Assembly (NCBI GenBank): GCA_026129335.1
Contig: JAHCIH010000011.1
Location: forward strand, 1 to 62,176
Source: Anaerolineales bacterium
Lineage (GTDB): Bacteria; Chloroflexota; Anaerolineae; Anaerolineales; UBA11579
Direction: 5' to 3'
Length of the DNA: 62,176 nucleotides
Part shown: positions 51,291-59,028 of the stretch, in pieces
How positions within the stretch are numbered: the first letter of the stretch is position 1
Layout: each line of letters begins with the position of its first letter
Position numbers and translations under genes: made by a program
Notes under the pieces: model-generated
Told to the model about the DNA's origin: nothing
The model's database searches: none
What the model saw: the letters and a program-made list of their open reading frames with translations, nothing else

Positions 51291-52081
51291 CACCCGCCTC
51301 CCGAGGCGTCTTCATTGTAGATGTAGCACAGCACGCCCTGGGCAATACCCTCGGCGAGCAGGTCGGGCTGCTGGGTGAGGATTTGGCGGTCCAGGTTCAT
51401 AAAGCCCACTTCGATGATTGCCGCGGCGGTCAGCAGGTCGATACGCCCGAAGACGTGATAGCCGGTCATATGCGCGCTGACGCTGCCTATGTGGTAGCGC
51501 AGGCCGGTGACCCGCCCATAGCGATCGCTCAGGCAGGCGGAAAGCCGCGTGGCGCGCGAATCCTCGATATTGGTCGCCGCGGCCACTTTGAAGCCGCTGG
51601 CGTTGTCGTCGATGTACGCGCAGCTGTCCGCATGCACCGCCACCAGCAGCATCGCCTGGTAGCCGTCCAACCGGGCGTCGAATTCCTCCAGCAGGTCCAC
51701 ATCGAAGCCGGAGGCGGTCAGCTTCTCCTTGACCCGCGTGGCCACGTCCAGGTTGATGCTCACCTCGGTCAGCCCATCCGGGCACACCGCGCCGGGGTCC
51801 GCCCCGCCGCTGTGCCCGGCCAGGATGCCGATCAGCGGCCGCGGCCGCGGCGTGGGCTGCGGCAGGCCGGAGTCGCTCTGCCCGCCGGCGCCCCAAAAGA
51901 TCTCCACCAGCTGCGCGGCCAGGTTGCTGGGCACCAGGCCCAGCGGCGTCCAGGCGGTGAACATGGTGGCTAGCAGGGCGGCCACGCCGAAGACCATCAA
52001 CAACTGGCTCAGCACATTCATGCTGGCCGTGCGGGCGCGCGGGCTCTCCGGCTGGTAGTCCTGGTGCTCAAACGGGTCCAT
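51290..52081 (-). CDS. N-acetylmuramoyl-L-alanine amidase (Amidase_3)
   Basis: 263 aa from ATG 52081. One N-terminal transmembrane helix (LLMVFGVAALLATMFTAW), then the zinc amidase domain: IGILAGHSGGADPGAVCPDG (His), EVSINLDVATRVKEKL (Glu), LLVAVHADSC (His) and AAIIEVGFMN (Glu). Some loops are shortened. Located at the cell surface. Translational coupling with the L,D-transpeptidase gene shows joint use in wall remodelling. Confidence 0.9.
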   Translation of the reverse strand: MDPFEHQDYQPESPRARTASMNVLSQLLMVFGVAALLATMFTAWTPLGLVPSNLAAQLVEIFWGAGGQSDSGLPQPTPRPRPLIGILAGHSGGADPGAVCPDGLTEVSINLDVATRVKEKLTASGFDVDLLEEFDARLDGYQAMLLVAVHADSCAYIDDNASGFKVAAATNIEDSRATRLSACLSDRYGRVTGLRYHIGSVSAHMTGYHVFGRIDLLTAAAIIEVGFMNLDRQILTQQPDLLAEGIAQGVLCYIYNEDASGGG

Positions 52082-52185
52082 CGGACGCCCATCGTACCTT
52101 AAGCCGCAGGCAAATCCAATAGCCGAAAGGCGCTGGCACAAGCATTGCACCTGCGCACCCGGCTGGGGTTACAATCCCCTTCACC

Positions 52186-52704
52186 ATGGCCACAACCCAC
52201 CCCATCGTTCTAACCCCCACGCCGGAGAACCTGCGCAACGCCTTGCGTTTTTGGAGCACCGGCGTAGCCATCGTGGGCGCCGCCCACCAGGGCGTGGCCC
52301 ACGGCATGACGATTAACTCGTTCACTTCGCTCTCGCTGGATCCCCCGCTGGTCTCCATTTCGCTGGAAAAGGTCACCCGCACGCACCAGCTGGTCATGGC
52401 CGCGCAGGCCTTCGCCGTCACCGTGTTGGCCGCTGGCCAGCAGGACATCTCCGACCGTTTCGCCGGCCGCGCCAGCGACCAATCCGACCGCTTCGAGGGC
52501 CTCGAGACCTTCACGCTGGACACCGGCAGCCCCATCCTGGCTCGCGGGCTGGCCTGGTTCGACTGCCGCGTGGCGGCCTGCCACGACGCCGGCACGCACA
52601 CCGTCTTCCTCAGCGATGTGCTCGCCTGCGGGCTCTTCGACGGCGCAGAGGGCAGGCCGCCGCTGGTTTATTTCAATCGCGGGTATAGAGGGATTGGAGA
52701 TTAG
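52186..52704 (+). CDS. Flavin reductase-like FMN-binding protein
   Basis: 172 aa. LRNALRFWSTGVAIVGAAHQGVAHGMTINSFTSLSLDPPLVSISLEK is the N-terminal signature of the flavin reductase (HpaC/PheA2-like) domain with the FMN-binding GMTxxSFTSLSLxPP motif, then FAVTVLAAGQQDISDRFAG. It would reduce FMN or FAD with NAD(P)H, possibly for a monooxygenase, which is not seen here. TACAAT lies 10 nt before the ATG. Confidence 0.92.
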   Translation: MATTHPIVLTPTPENLRNALRFWSTGVAIVGAAHQGVAHGMTINSFTSLSLDPPLVSISLEKVTRTHQLVMAAQAFAVTVLAAGQQDISDRFAGRASDQSDRFEGLETFTLDTGSPILARGLAWFDCRVAACHDAGTHTVFLSDVLACGLFDGAEGRPPLVYFNRGYRGIGD

Positions 52705-52773
52705 TAAATGGAGATTGGTAATTGGTAATTAGCAAGCAGCAAATAGCAATCTCTATTCTCTACTCCCCAATTA
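52705..52773. repeat. AT-rich AATTGGTAATTAGC-type repeats
   Basis: GGAGATTGGTAATTGGTAAT and an inverted CCAATTACTATTTACCAATT form arms of an inverted repeat, like those at 1820 and 33698. No gene. Confidence 0.55.
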
Positions 52774-53958
52774 CTATTTACCAATTACTTTCCCCCTACC
52801 TCCCCACCTCAACCCATAGCCATCTTCCAACAACAACTGCGACTGGCGGCCGTCCGCGTGGGCCAGCAGCACCGCCCCGCCGCGTCCGCCCTCGGGGCGC
52901 AGCTGCACCACCAGCGCCAGCGAGCCATCCGCGGCCCACAACACCTCGCCGATGTTGGCGAAGGCCTCTTCGCGCAGCGGCTCGCGTTCGCCCGCCAGAC
53001 CGCGCACCATGAACAGCGGCGGGTCGCCCGCCGGCGGCTCGGCGGCGCTGGCGTAGAAGTAATACAGCACGCCTGCCTCAGTCGGCAGCGGCCAGCCGGC
53101 GAACTCCAGCAAGCCTTCTTCGCCATCCAGCAGGGCCTGGCGTTCCCCGCTCAGCGGGTCGTAGCGCCACAGGCCCGGTTCCAGCAGCCCGGCATAAGGG
53201 CTGGCCAGCAGCAGCTCGCCATCCGGCGTCCACGCCGGCTGGCAGCAGGGCGGCCCAACCCCGGCCTGGGCCACACTAACCATCGGCTCCTCGCCGGGGT
53301 TCAGGAAGGCCAGCCGGTTCTCCCCTGGACCGCCGGAGGCCAGCGCCAGCTGCAGGCTGTTGGGCGCCCAGGCCAGCGGGACATAATAGCTTTGCATGCC
53401 CTCGGATTCAGAGTCGATTTCATTATTAAGCAGGTGCACCGCCTGGTTGCTCTCTAGGTCCAAAATCCACAGGCCGCCGTAGGCATAGGCCAGAAAGCGC
53501 CCATCCGGCGAGAACAGCGGGTCGCTGATCCGCTGCATGGCATAATAATCCGCCGCCTCACGGTCTGCGGCGGCATTGTCCACCATCAGGCGGCGGTTGC
53601 TCCCGTCTGCGTCGCGCATGTACAGCTGGTTGTCGCTCACGTAGGCCAGCCCGCCGTCCAGCGGCGATACGTCGAAGCCATCCACCCCTGCGGGCTCATT
53701 GGTCAACTGCGTCTGCGTGAGGCCGTCGGCGGCCAGCTGCCAGACCTGCGCCTCGCCACTGCGGCCGCTGAGGAAGAGCACCGCCGCCGGCAGCAAGCGC
53801 GGCTCAAGCGCCACTGGCGTCTCGATGGCGGTGGCTTCCGTAGCCGCCGGCTCAACCGGTGGCTCGACCGGCAGGTTGCAGGCCGCCAGGGCGGCCAGCA
53901 ACCCGGTGGCTACCAACCGGAACAACACGCCGCTGCAATACGTCTTCACGGTGTGCAC
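52774..53958 (-). CDS. Beta-propeller lipoprotein (TolB/WD40-like)
   Basis: About 394 aa from GTG 53958 (another GTG at 53949). Lipobox LLAALAAC. Five to six blade motifs follow, e.g. AGVDGFDVSPLDGGLAYVSDNQLYMRD, SDPLFSPDGRFLAYAYGGLWILD, PLAWAPNSLQLALASGG, QPAWTPDGELLLASPY and GEVLWAADGSLALVVQL, the 'SPDG' pattern of TolB-like propellers. Surface-exposed, role unknown. A longer start at 54060 would run into the promoter of the divergent gene and is not preferred. Confidence 0.8.
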   Translation of the reverse strand: MHTVKTYCSGVLFRLVATGLLAALAACNLPVEPPVEPAATEATAIETPVALEPRLLPAAVLFLSGRSGEAQVWQLAADGLTQTQLTNEPAGVDGFDVSPLDGGLAYVSDNQLYMRDADGSNRRLMVDNAAADREAADYYAMQRISDPLFSPDGRFLAYAYGGLWILDLESNQAVHLLNNEIDSESEGMQSYYVPLAWAPNSLQLALASGGPGENRLAFLNPGEEPMVSVAQAGVGPPCCQPAWTPDGELLLASPYAGLLEPGLWRYDPLSGERQALLDGEEGLLEFAGWPLPTEAGVLYYFYASAAEPPAGDPPLFMVRGLAGEREPLREEAFANIGEVLWAADGSLALVVQLRPEGGRGGAVLLAHADGRQSQLLLEDGYGLRWGGRGKVIGK

Positions 53959-54083
53959 GCGATGATGTGTACCACAAAGCGCGCCAGGCGACAAAGCGCA
54001 GCGCGAATCAATCACCGGCCGATATGCTAGAATCGCGCCAATTGCCATCATCCCCATCACCCCATCGCTCTGAGGAGAAGCCG

Positions 54084-54554
54084 ATGACCGCCCACACCCC
54101 CGCCCAACGCGGCATGTATTTCGAAGAATTCGAGGTCGGCCACCGCATCGTCAGCGCCGCCCGCACCGTCACCGAGACGGACATCGTCATCTTTGCCGGG
54201 CTCTCCGGCGACTTCAACCAGATCCACATCGACGCCGAATACAGCAAGAACACGCCTTTCGGCGCCCGGGTCGCCCACGGCCTGTTGGGGCTCTCCATCG
54301 CCTCCGGCCTGCTGGTGCAAACCGGCTTCATGGAAGGCACCATCATGGCCTTCCGCGAAGTGACCGAGTGGAAATTCATCAAGCCCATCTTCATCGGCGA
54401 CACCATCCATGTCGAAGCCGAAGTCAAAGAGACCAAAGCCATCCCGCGCATTGGCGGCGGTTCCATCGTTATCCTGCTCGACGTGAAGAACCAAAACGGC
54501 GACACCCTGATGAAAGGCACCTGGACCGCCCTGATTGCCGGGCGGCCCAAGTAG
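54084..54554 (+). CDS. MaoC-like hotdog dehydratase
   Basis: 156 aa from ATG 54084 with TGAGGAG upstream. MYFEEFEVGHRIVSAARTVTETDIVIFAGLSGDFNQIHID carries the hydratase motif with Asp and His (usually GDxNPxH, here Gln in place of Pro), followed by FGARVAHGLLGLSIASGLL. Likely an (R)-specific enoyl-CoA hydratase or related dehydratase. It ends 5 nt before the PBP gene. Confidence 0.88.
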   Translation: MTAHTPAQRGMYFEEFEVGHRIVSAARTVTETDIVIFAGLSGDFNQIHIDAEYSKNTPFGARVAHGLLGLSIASGLLVQTGFMEGTIMAFREVTEWKFIKPIFIGDTIHVEAEVKETKAIPRIGGGSIVILLDVKNQNGDTLMKGTWTALIAGRPK

Positions 54555-54558
54555 GCGC

Positions 54559-57500
54559 ATGACCGAAGACCCGGAACGCCCCGCAGAGGATTCCAGCGAA
54601 GAGGCCAGTGACCGCTTCAAGCGCCTCTCCGCCTCGGAAAGCGGCCCCGTCCGCCCCAGCGATACGCAGCCCAGCCGGCCGGTGAAAGCCGCGCCCGTCG
54701 AGGATACGCAGCCCAGCCAGCCGCTGCGCATCGAAGAGTCGCCGGCCGGCGAAGTGCCGCCAGACGAGGCGCCCACCATCCTGCAGCCGGTGCAACCCGG
54801 CGAGGCGCCGGCCCCGCCCCCGCTGGGCCACACACCTCCCGGCGGCCTGCCCGCCACCGACGAATTCGGCATGCCCCTGCCGCGGCGCAGCGCCGGCGCC
54901 AGCCCGCCAGGCGCAGACCCGCAGGCTACGCGCATCAGCGGCCAACAGCCCGCAGGCCGGCAGGCCTCCGGCCCGCAGCCGAGCCGGCCGCAGCGCCCGC
55001 AGCCCAAGCCCGCCGGTGGCGGCGGTGGCCTGAAAGGCTTGTGGGCGCGCATCAACCGCATGGGCTGCCTGCCGCGCGCTTTCATCCTCGGCGCCTTCGG
55101 CCTGGTCTTCGTGCTGCTGGCCGGGGTGGTCTTCGCCCTCTACCAGTACGCCGCAATTGCCGCCGGCCTGCCCAGCGTGGAAGACCTGCGTGCCAACGCC
55201 TCGCAGTTCGAGACCACCCGCATCCTGGATGCCGAGGGCAACCTGCTCTACGAAATCCTCGACCCCACCGCCGGGCGGCGCAGCTACGTCACCCTGGACG
55301 AGATTTCACCCCTCATGCTGGCCGCCACCCTGGCCACCGAGGACAAGGAGTTCTACAATCACCCCGGCTTCAACGTCACCGCCATTTTCCGCGCCTTCAC
55401 CCAGAACTATTCCAGCGGCGAAGTGGTCTCCGGCGCGTCCACCATCACCCAACAGCTGGCCCGGGCGTTGCTGTTCAGCCCCGAAGAGGCCAGCGAGCAG
55501 AGCTACATGCGCAAGGTGCGCGAGGCCATCCTGGCCTCGGAAATCACGCGTCGCTATTCCAAGGACGAAATCCTCGAGCTCTACCTCAACGAAATCTATT
55601 TCGGCAACCTCGCCTACGGCGTGGAAGCCGCCGCCCAGACTTACTTCGGGGTCAGCTCGGACGAGCTGACCCTCAGCCAGGCCTCGCTGCTGGCCGGGCT
55701 GCCCCAGGCGCCTTCGGTCTACGACGTCTACAGCAACCGCGAGGCCGCCCTGGGCCGCCAGCAGACCGTGCTCTCGCTGATGGTGCGCACCAGCGCCGAG
55801 CAGGGCTGCATCTACGTCAGCACCAGCCCGCAGCGCGTCTGCATCTCGGTGGATGAAGCCGCCTCGGCCGGCCTCGAGATGCTGGACTACACCTTCCGCT
55901 CGCCGGACGTGCAGATCCGCTACCCACACTGGGTGCACTACATTCGCTTCCTCCTCGAGCAGCAGTACGACCCGCAGACCATCTACCGCTCCGGCTTCAC
56001 CGTGCACACCACGCTGATGCCCGAACTGCAGGACATGGCGCAGGACATCCTCAGCAGCCAGGTGGCCGCCCTGGCCGACCTGCAAGTGGGCAGCGGCGCG
56101 CTGGTCGCCATGCGCCCCTCAGACGGCCACATCCTCGCCATGGTCGGCTCGGCGGACTTTTACAACGAAGAGATAGACGGCCAGATCAACATGGCCGTGT
56201 CCCCCCGCCAGCCTGGCTCATCGATCAAATCGCTCACCTACGTACTCGCCTTCGAAAACGGCTGGACGCCTTCGACCCTGATCTGGGACGTGCAGAGCGA
56301 GTTCCCGCCCTCCGGCGTTCCAGGTGACCCGCGCCCGCCCTACATCCCGCGCAACTACGACAACCGCTTCCACGGGCCGGTCACCCTGCGTTCCGCGCTG
56401 GCCAACTCCTACAACATCCCCGCGGTGAAGACGCTGGACTTCGTCGGCATCTACGACGACCCCAACACGCCGGAAGAAGAAGGCCTGGTCGCCTTCGCCC
56501 ATCGCCTGGGCATCACCGACCTGCAGAGCGACCAGTACGGCCTGGCGCTCACCCTGGGCGGCGGCGAAGTGAAACTGCTCGACCTGACCAACGCCTACGC
56601 CACCTTCGCCAACCAGGGCCGCCGGGTGACCCCGGTGGCGATCACCCGGATCGTGGATTTCCAGGGCAACGTCGTCTTCGAAGCGCCGGAACCCTCGACC
56701 GAGCAGGCCATCCGCGCAGAGCACGCCTTCCTCATCTCGTCCATCCTTTCGGACAATGAAGCCCGCCGGCCCATGTTCGGGGCCAATTCGGTGCTCAACC
56801 TGCCCTTCCAGGTCGCCGCCAAAACCGGCACCACCGACGATTTCCGTGACAACTGGACCCTGGGTTACACGCCCGACCTGGCCGTAGGTGTCTGGGTCGG
56901 CAACCCGGACAACACCGAGATGGATGGCAGCAGCGGCCTCTCCGGCGCGGCGCCCATCTGGGCCGCCTTCATGCAGCAGGCCATCGCGTCGCTCACCGGT
57001 GGCAACCCCTCGCCCTTCGTGCAGCCGCCCGGCGTCATCGAGAAGGTCATCTGCCGCATCTCCGGCGCCGAGCCTTCGCAATATTGCGACGACCAGCGCC
57101 GCGAATACTTCGCCGCCGACCAGCCGCCGGCCGACCCGGACAACGACCTGTGGCAGGACATGCGCATCGATACCTGGACCAACCTCAAGGCCTCGGCGGA
57201 GTGCGGCCAGTTCGTCGATGAAATTTTCACCATGAACGTGCAGGACCCCTGGGCGATCCGCTGGCTGACCCAAAGCAACGAGGGTCGTAACTGGGCCCGC
57301 GACGCTGGCTTTGATGAGCCGATCATCTTCTCGCCGGCACGCGAGTGCCGCTCGGACGATCCGCGCCCCATCCTGGAGTTCATCATCCCCCGCGACGGCG
57401 ACCGGGTGAACAGCATCGAACTGAACATCCACATCATCGCCGATGCCACGGCCAACTTCGAACAGTGGGTGCTGGAGTGGGCGCCGGGCGAGAACCCCGG

Positions 57501-57780
57501 CGACAACCAATGGCAGGGGCTGCGCGGCTCGCGCGACCCCTCGCCCAATTCGCGCAACGTCTATACGTTAGACATGCAAGAACTGCCCCGCGGCGCCATG
57601 TCGCTGCGGCTGACCATGTACAGCAATGCCGGCGGCCGTGCCGAAAAAGTGGTCGTCTTCTACAATGACCTGCCGGAGCCAACTGCCACGCCCACGGCAA
57701 CCCCGGAGCCAACGCTGACCCCCAGCGAAACCCCGACACCCACGGCGACGCCCAGCGAAACGCCGACGCCAGACCCATAA
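54559..57780 (+). CDS. Class A penicillin-binding protein (PBP1A-type)
   Basis: 1073 aa from ATG 54559. A long Pro/Glu/Ser-rich cytoplasmic N-terminus (1-160), one transmembrane helix (about 178-200), GT51 domain with ATEDKEFYNHPG and GASTITQQLARALL, then the transpeptidase domain with PGSSIKS (SxxK), ANSYN (SxN) and AAKTGTTDDF (KTG). After it comes a beta-rich domain and a C-terminal TPTATPEPT-type tail of about 35 residues. Polymerises and cross-links peptidoglycan. Confidence 0.95.
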   Translation: MTEDPERPAEDSSEEASDRFKRLSASESGPVRPSDTQPSRPVKAAPVEDTQPSQPLRIEESPAGEVPPDEAPTILQPVQPGEAPAPPPLGHTPPGGLPATDEFGMPLPRRSAGASPPGADPQATRISGQQPAGRQASGPQPSRPQRPQPKPAGGGGGLKGLWARINRMGCLPRAFILGAFGLVFVLLAGVVFALYQYAAIAAGLPSVEDLRANASQFETTRILDAEGNLLYEILDPTAGRRSYVTLDEISPLMLAATLATEDKEFYNHPGFNVTAIFRAFTQNYSSGEVVSGASTITQQLARALLFSPEEASEQSYMRKVREAILASEITRRYSKDEILELYLNEIYFGNLAYGVEAAAQTYFGVSSDELTLSQASLLAGLPQAPSVYDVYSNREAALGRQQTVLSLMVRTSAEQGCIYVSTSPQRVCISVDEAASAGLEMLDYTFRSPDVQIRYPHWVHYIRFLLEQQYDPQTIYRSGFTVHTTLMPELQDMAQDILSSQVAALADLQVGSGALVAMRPSDGHILAMVGSADFYNEEIDGQINMAVSPRQPGSSIKSLTYVLAFENGWTPSTLIWDVQSEFPPSGVPGDPRPPYIPRNYDNRFHGPVTLRSALANSYNIPAVKTLDFVGIYDDPNTPEEEGLVAFAHRLGITDLQSDQYGLALTLGGGEVKLLDLTNAYATFANQGRRVTPVAITRIVDFQGNVVFEAPEPSTEQAIRAEHAFLISSILSDNEARRPMFGANSVLNLPFQVAAKTGTTDDFRDNWTLGYTPDLAVGVWVGNPDNTEMDGSSGLSGAAPIWAAFMQQAIASLTGGNPSPFVQPPGVIEKVICRISGAEPSQYCDDQRREYFAADQPPADPDNDLWQDMRIDTWTNLKASAECGQFVDEIFTMNVQDPWAIRWLTQSNEGRNWARDAGFDEPIIFSPARECRSDDPRPILEFIIPRDGDRVNSIELNIHIIADATANFEQWVLEWAPGENPGDNQWQGLRGSRDPSPNSRNVYTLDMQELPRGAMSLRLTMYSNAGGRAEKVVVFYNDLPEPTATPTATPEPTLTPSETPTPTATPSETPTPDP

Positions 57781-57802
57781 ACACAGTGAGGAGAGAGCAC
57801 AC

Positions 57803-58882
57803 ATGAGGAGAAAAGTCATCGGCTATGTCGAGCTGTATTGGGAATGCCCGGCTTGCGGCAGCGAGAACCTGGGTTCACACGCTTATTGCACCTCTTGCGG
57901 CGGCCCTCAGCCGCCAGACGTGGACTTTCACGCGGCCAGCAAGCAGCAGCTCCTGACCGACAAAGAGCAGATCGAGCGCGCCAAAGCCGGCGCGGATATC
58001 CATTGCGGCTTCTGCGGCACGCGCAACCCGGCCAACGCGGCCAAGTGCAGCCAGTGCGGCGCTGAGCTCGGCGCCGGTGCCCGCCGCAAAGCAGGCAAGG
58101 TGATCGGCGCCTACTCCGCCGGCGCGCTGGAGCCGATCACCTGCCCCAACTGCAACACGCTCAACGCCGGCAACCGCAAGAAGTGCGGCAGCTGCGGCGG
58201 CGCGCTGACCAAGCGCGTGGCTGCGAAACCGCAGCCGGCCAAAGAGGGCGCCAAGAGCATCCCCAAAGGCTGGCTGGTGGGTTGCCTGGTGGGCATGCTG
58301 GCCTTCTGCGCGGTGATCTACTTCGTCTTCATGCGCACCGAGTCCATCGAAGGCCAGGTCGTCGCGGCGGACTGGAACCGCTCCGTAGTGGTGGAAGCCT
58401 TCAGCCAGGTGCGCCTGGAGGATTGGTACGACGACGTCCCCTTCGATGCCGAGAACGTCAGCTGCCGGGAGGCGGTACGAGGCCAGCAAAGCAGCCCACC
58501 ATTCAGCGGCCGCTACAGTGAAGTGTGCGGCACGGAATACATTGTGGACACGGGCACCGGAGCGGGCCAGGTGGTGCAGGACTGCCACTACGAGGTCTAC
58601 GACGACTATTGCAGCTACACCGGTTACGCCTGGGCGCCCTACACCACCGTGGAACTCGGCGGCAGCGGCTTGGTGGCCAACTGGCCTTCGCCGCAACTCG
58701 ACAACGAGCAGCGCCTCGGCGAGGCCAGCGAGCGCTACACCTGCACCTTCCAGGCCGGCGGCAGCACCTACACGTACACTACAGAATCCTACAGTGACTT
58801 CCAGCGTTGTCAGGTGGGCACGCGCTGGAATCTGGAGGTGAACAGCCTCGGCTCGGTGACTTCGATCAGCCCAGCGGACTAA
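57803..58882 (+). CDS. Membrane protein with three N-terminal zinc ribbons
   Basis: 359 aa, start with GAGGAGAGA upstream. Three zinc ribbons: CPACGSENLG…CTSCGG, CGFCGTRNPA…CSQCG, CPNCNTLNAG…CGSCGG; then one transmembrane helix (LVGCLVGMLAFCAVIYFVFM, about residues 155-174) and an outer beta domain with six cysteines and many Tyr, Thr and Glu. Resembles the 'zinc ribbon domain-containing' sensor-like proteins of Chloroflexota; function unknown. Follows the PBP gene by 22 nt and may be co-transcribed. Confidence 0.85.
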   Translation: MRRKVIGYVELYWECPACGSENLGSHAYCTSCGGPQPPDVDFHAASKQQLLTDKEQIERAKAGADIHCGFCGTRNPANAAKCSQCGAELGAGARRKAGKVIGAYSAGALEPITCPNCNTLNAGNRKKCGSCGGALTKRVAAKPQPAKEGAKSIPKGWLVGCLVGMLAFCAVIYFVFMRTESIEGQVVAADWNRSVVVEAFSQVRLEDWYDDVPFDAENVSCREAVRGQQSSPPFSGRYSEVCGTEYIVDTGTGAGQVVQDCHYEVYDDYCSYTGYAWAPYTTVELGGSGLVANWPSPQLDNEQRLGEASERYTCTFQAGGSTYTYTTESYSDFQRCQVGTRWNLEVNSLGSVTSISPAD

Positions 58883-58888
58883 GACGCC

Positions 58889-59017
58889 CGTCATTGCGAG
58901 GAGCGTAGCGGCGCAGCCAGCGAAGCGACGAAGCAATCTCCTGCATAAGGCGCGCCACGCAGACTGAGGCAACAGCGGCTGTACCTCTCGTAGGGGCGAG
59001 GCATGCCTCGCCCTTAC
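58889..59017. repeat. ATTGCGAGG and GTAGGGGCG dispersed repeats
   Basis: CGTCATTGCGAGGAGCGTAG … AAGCAATCT (58889-58939) is the third copy of the unit found at 35046 and 35140. GTAGGGGCGAGGCATGCCTC (from 58991) closing with GCCCTTAC is a palindrome as at 2727. No ORF. Confidence 0.7.
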
Positions 59018-59028
59018 AGGAACAATAG

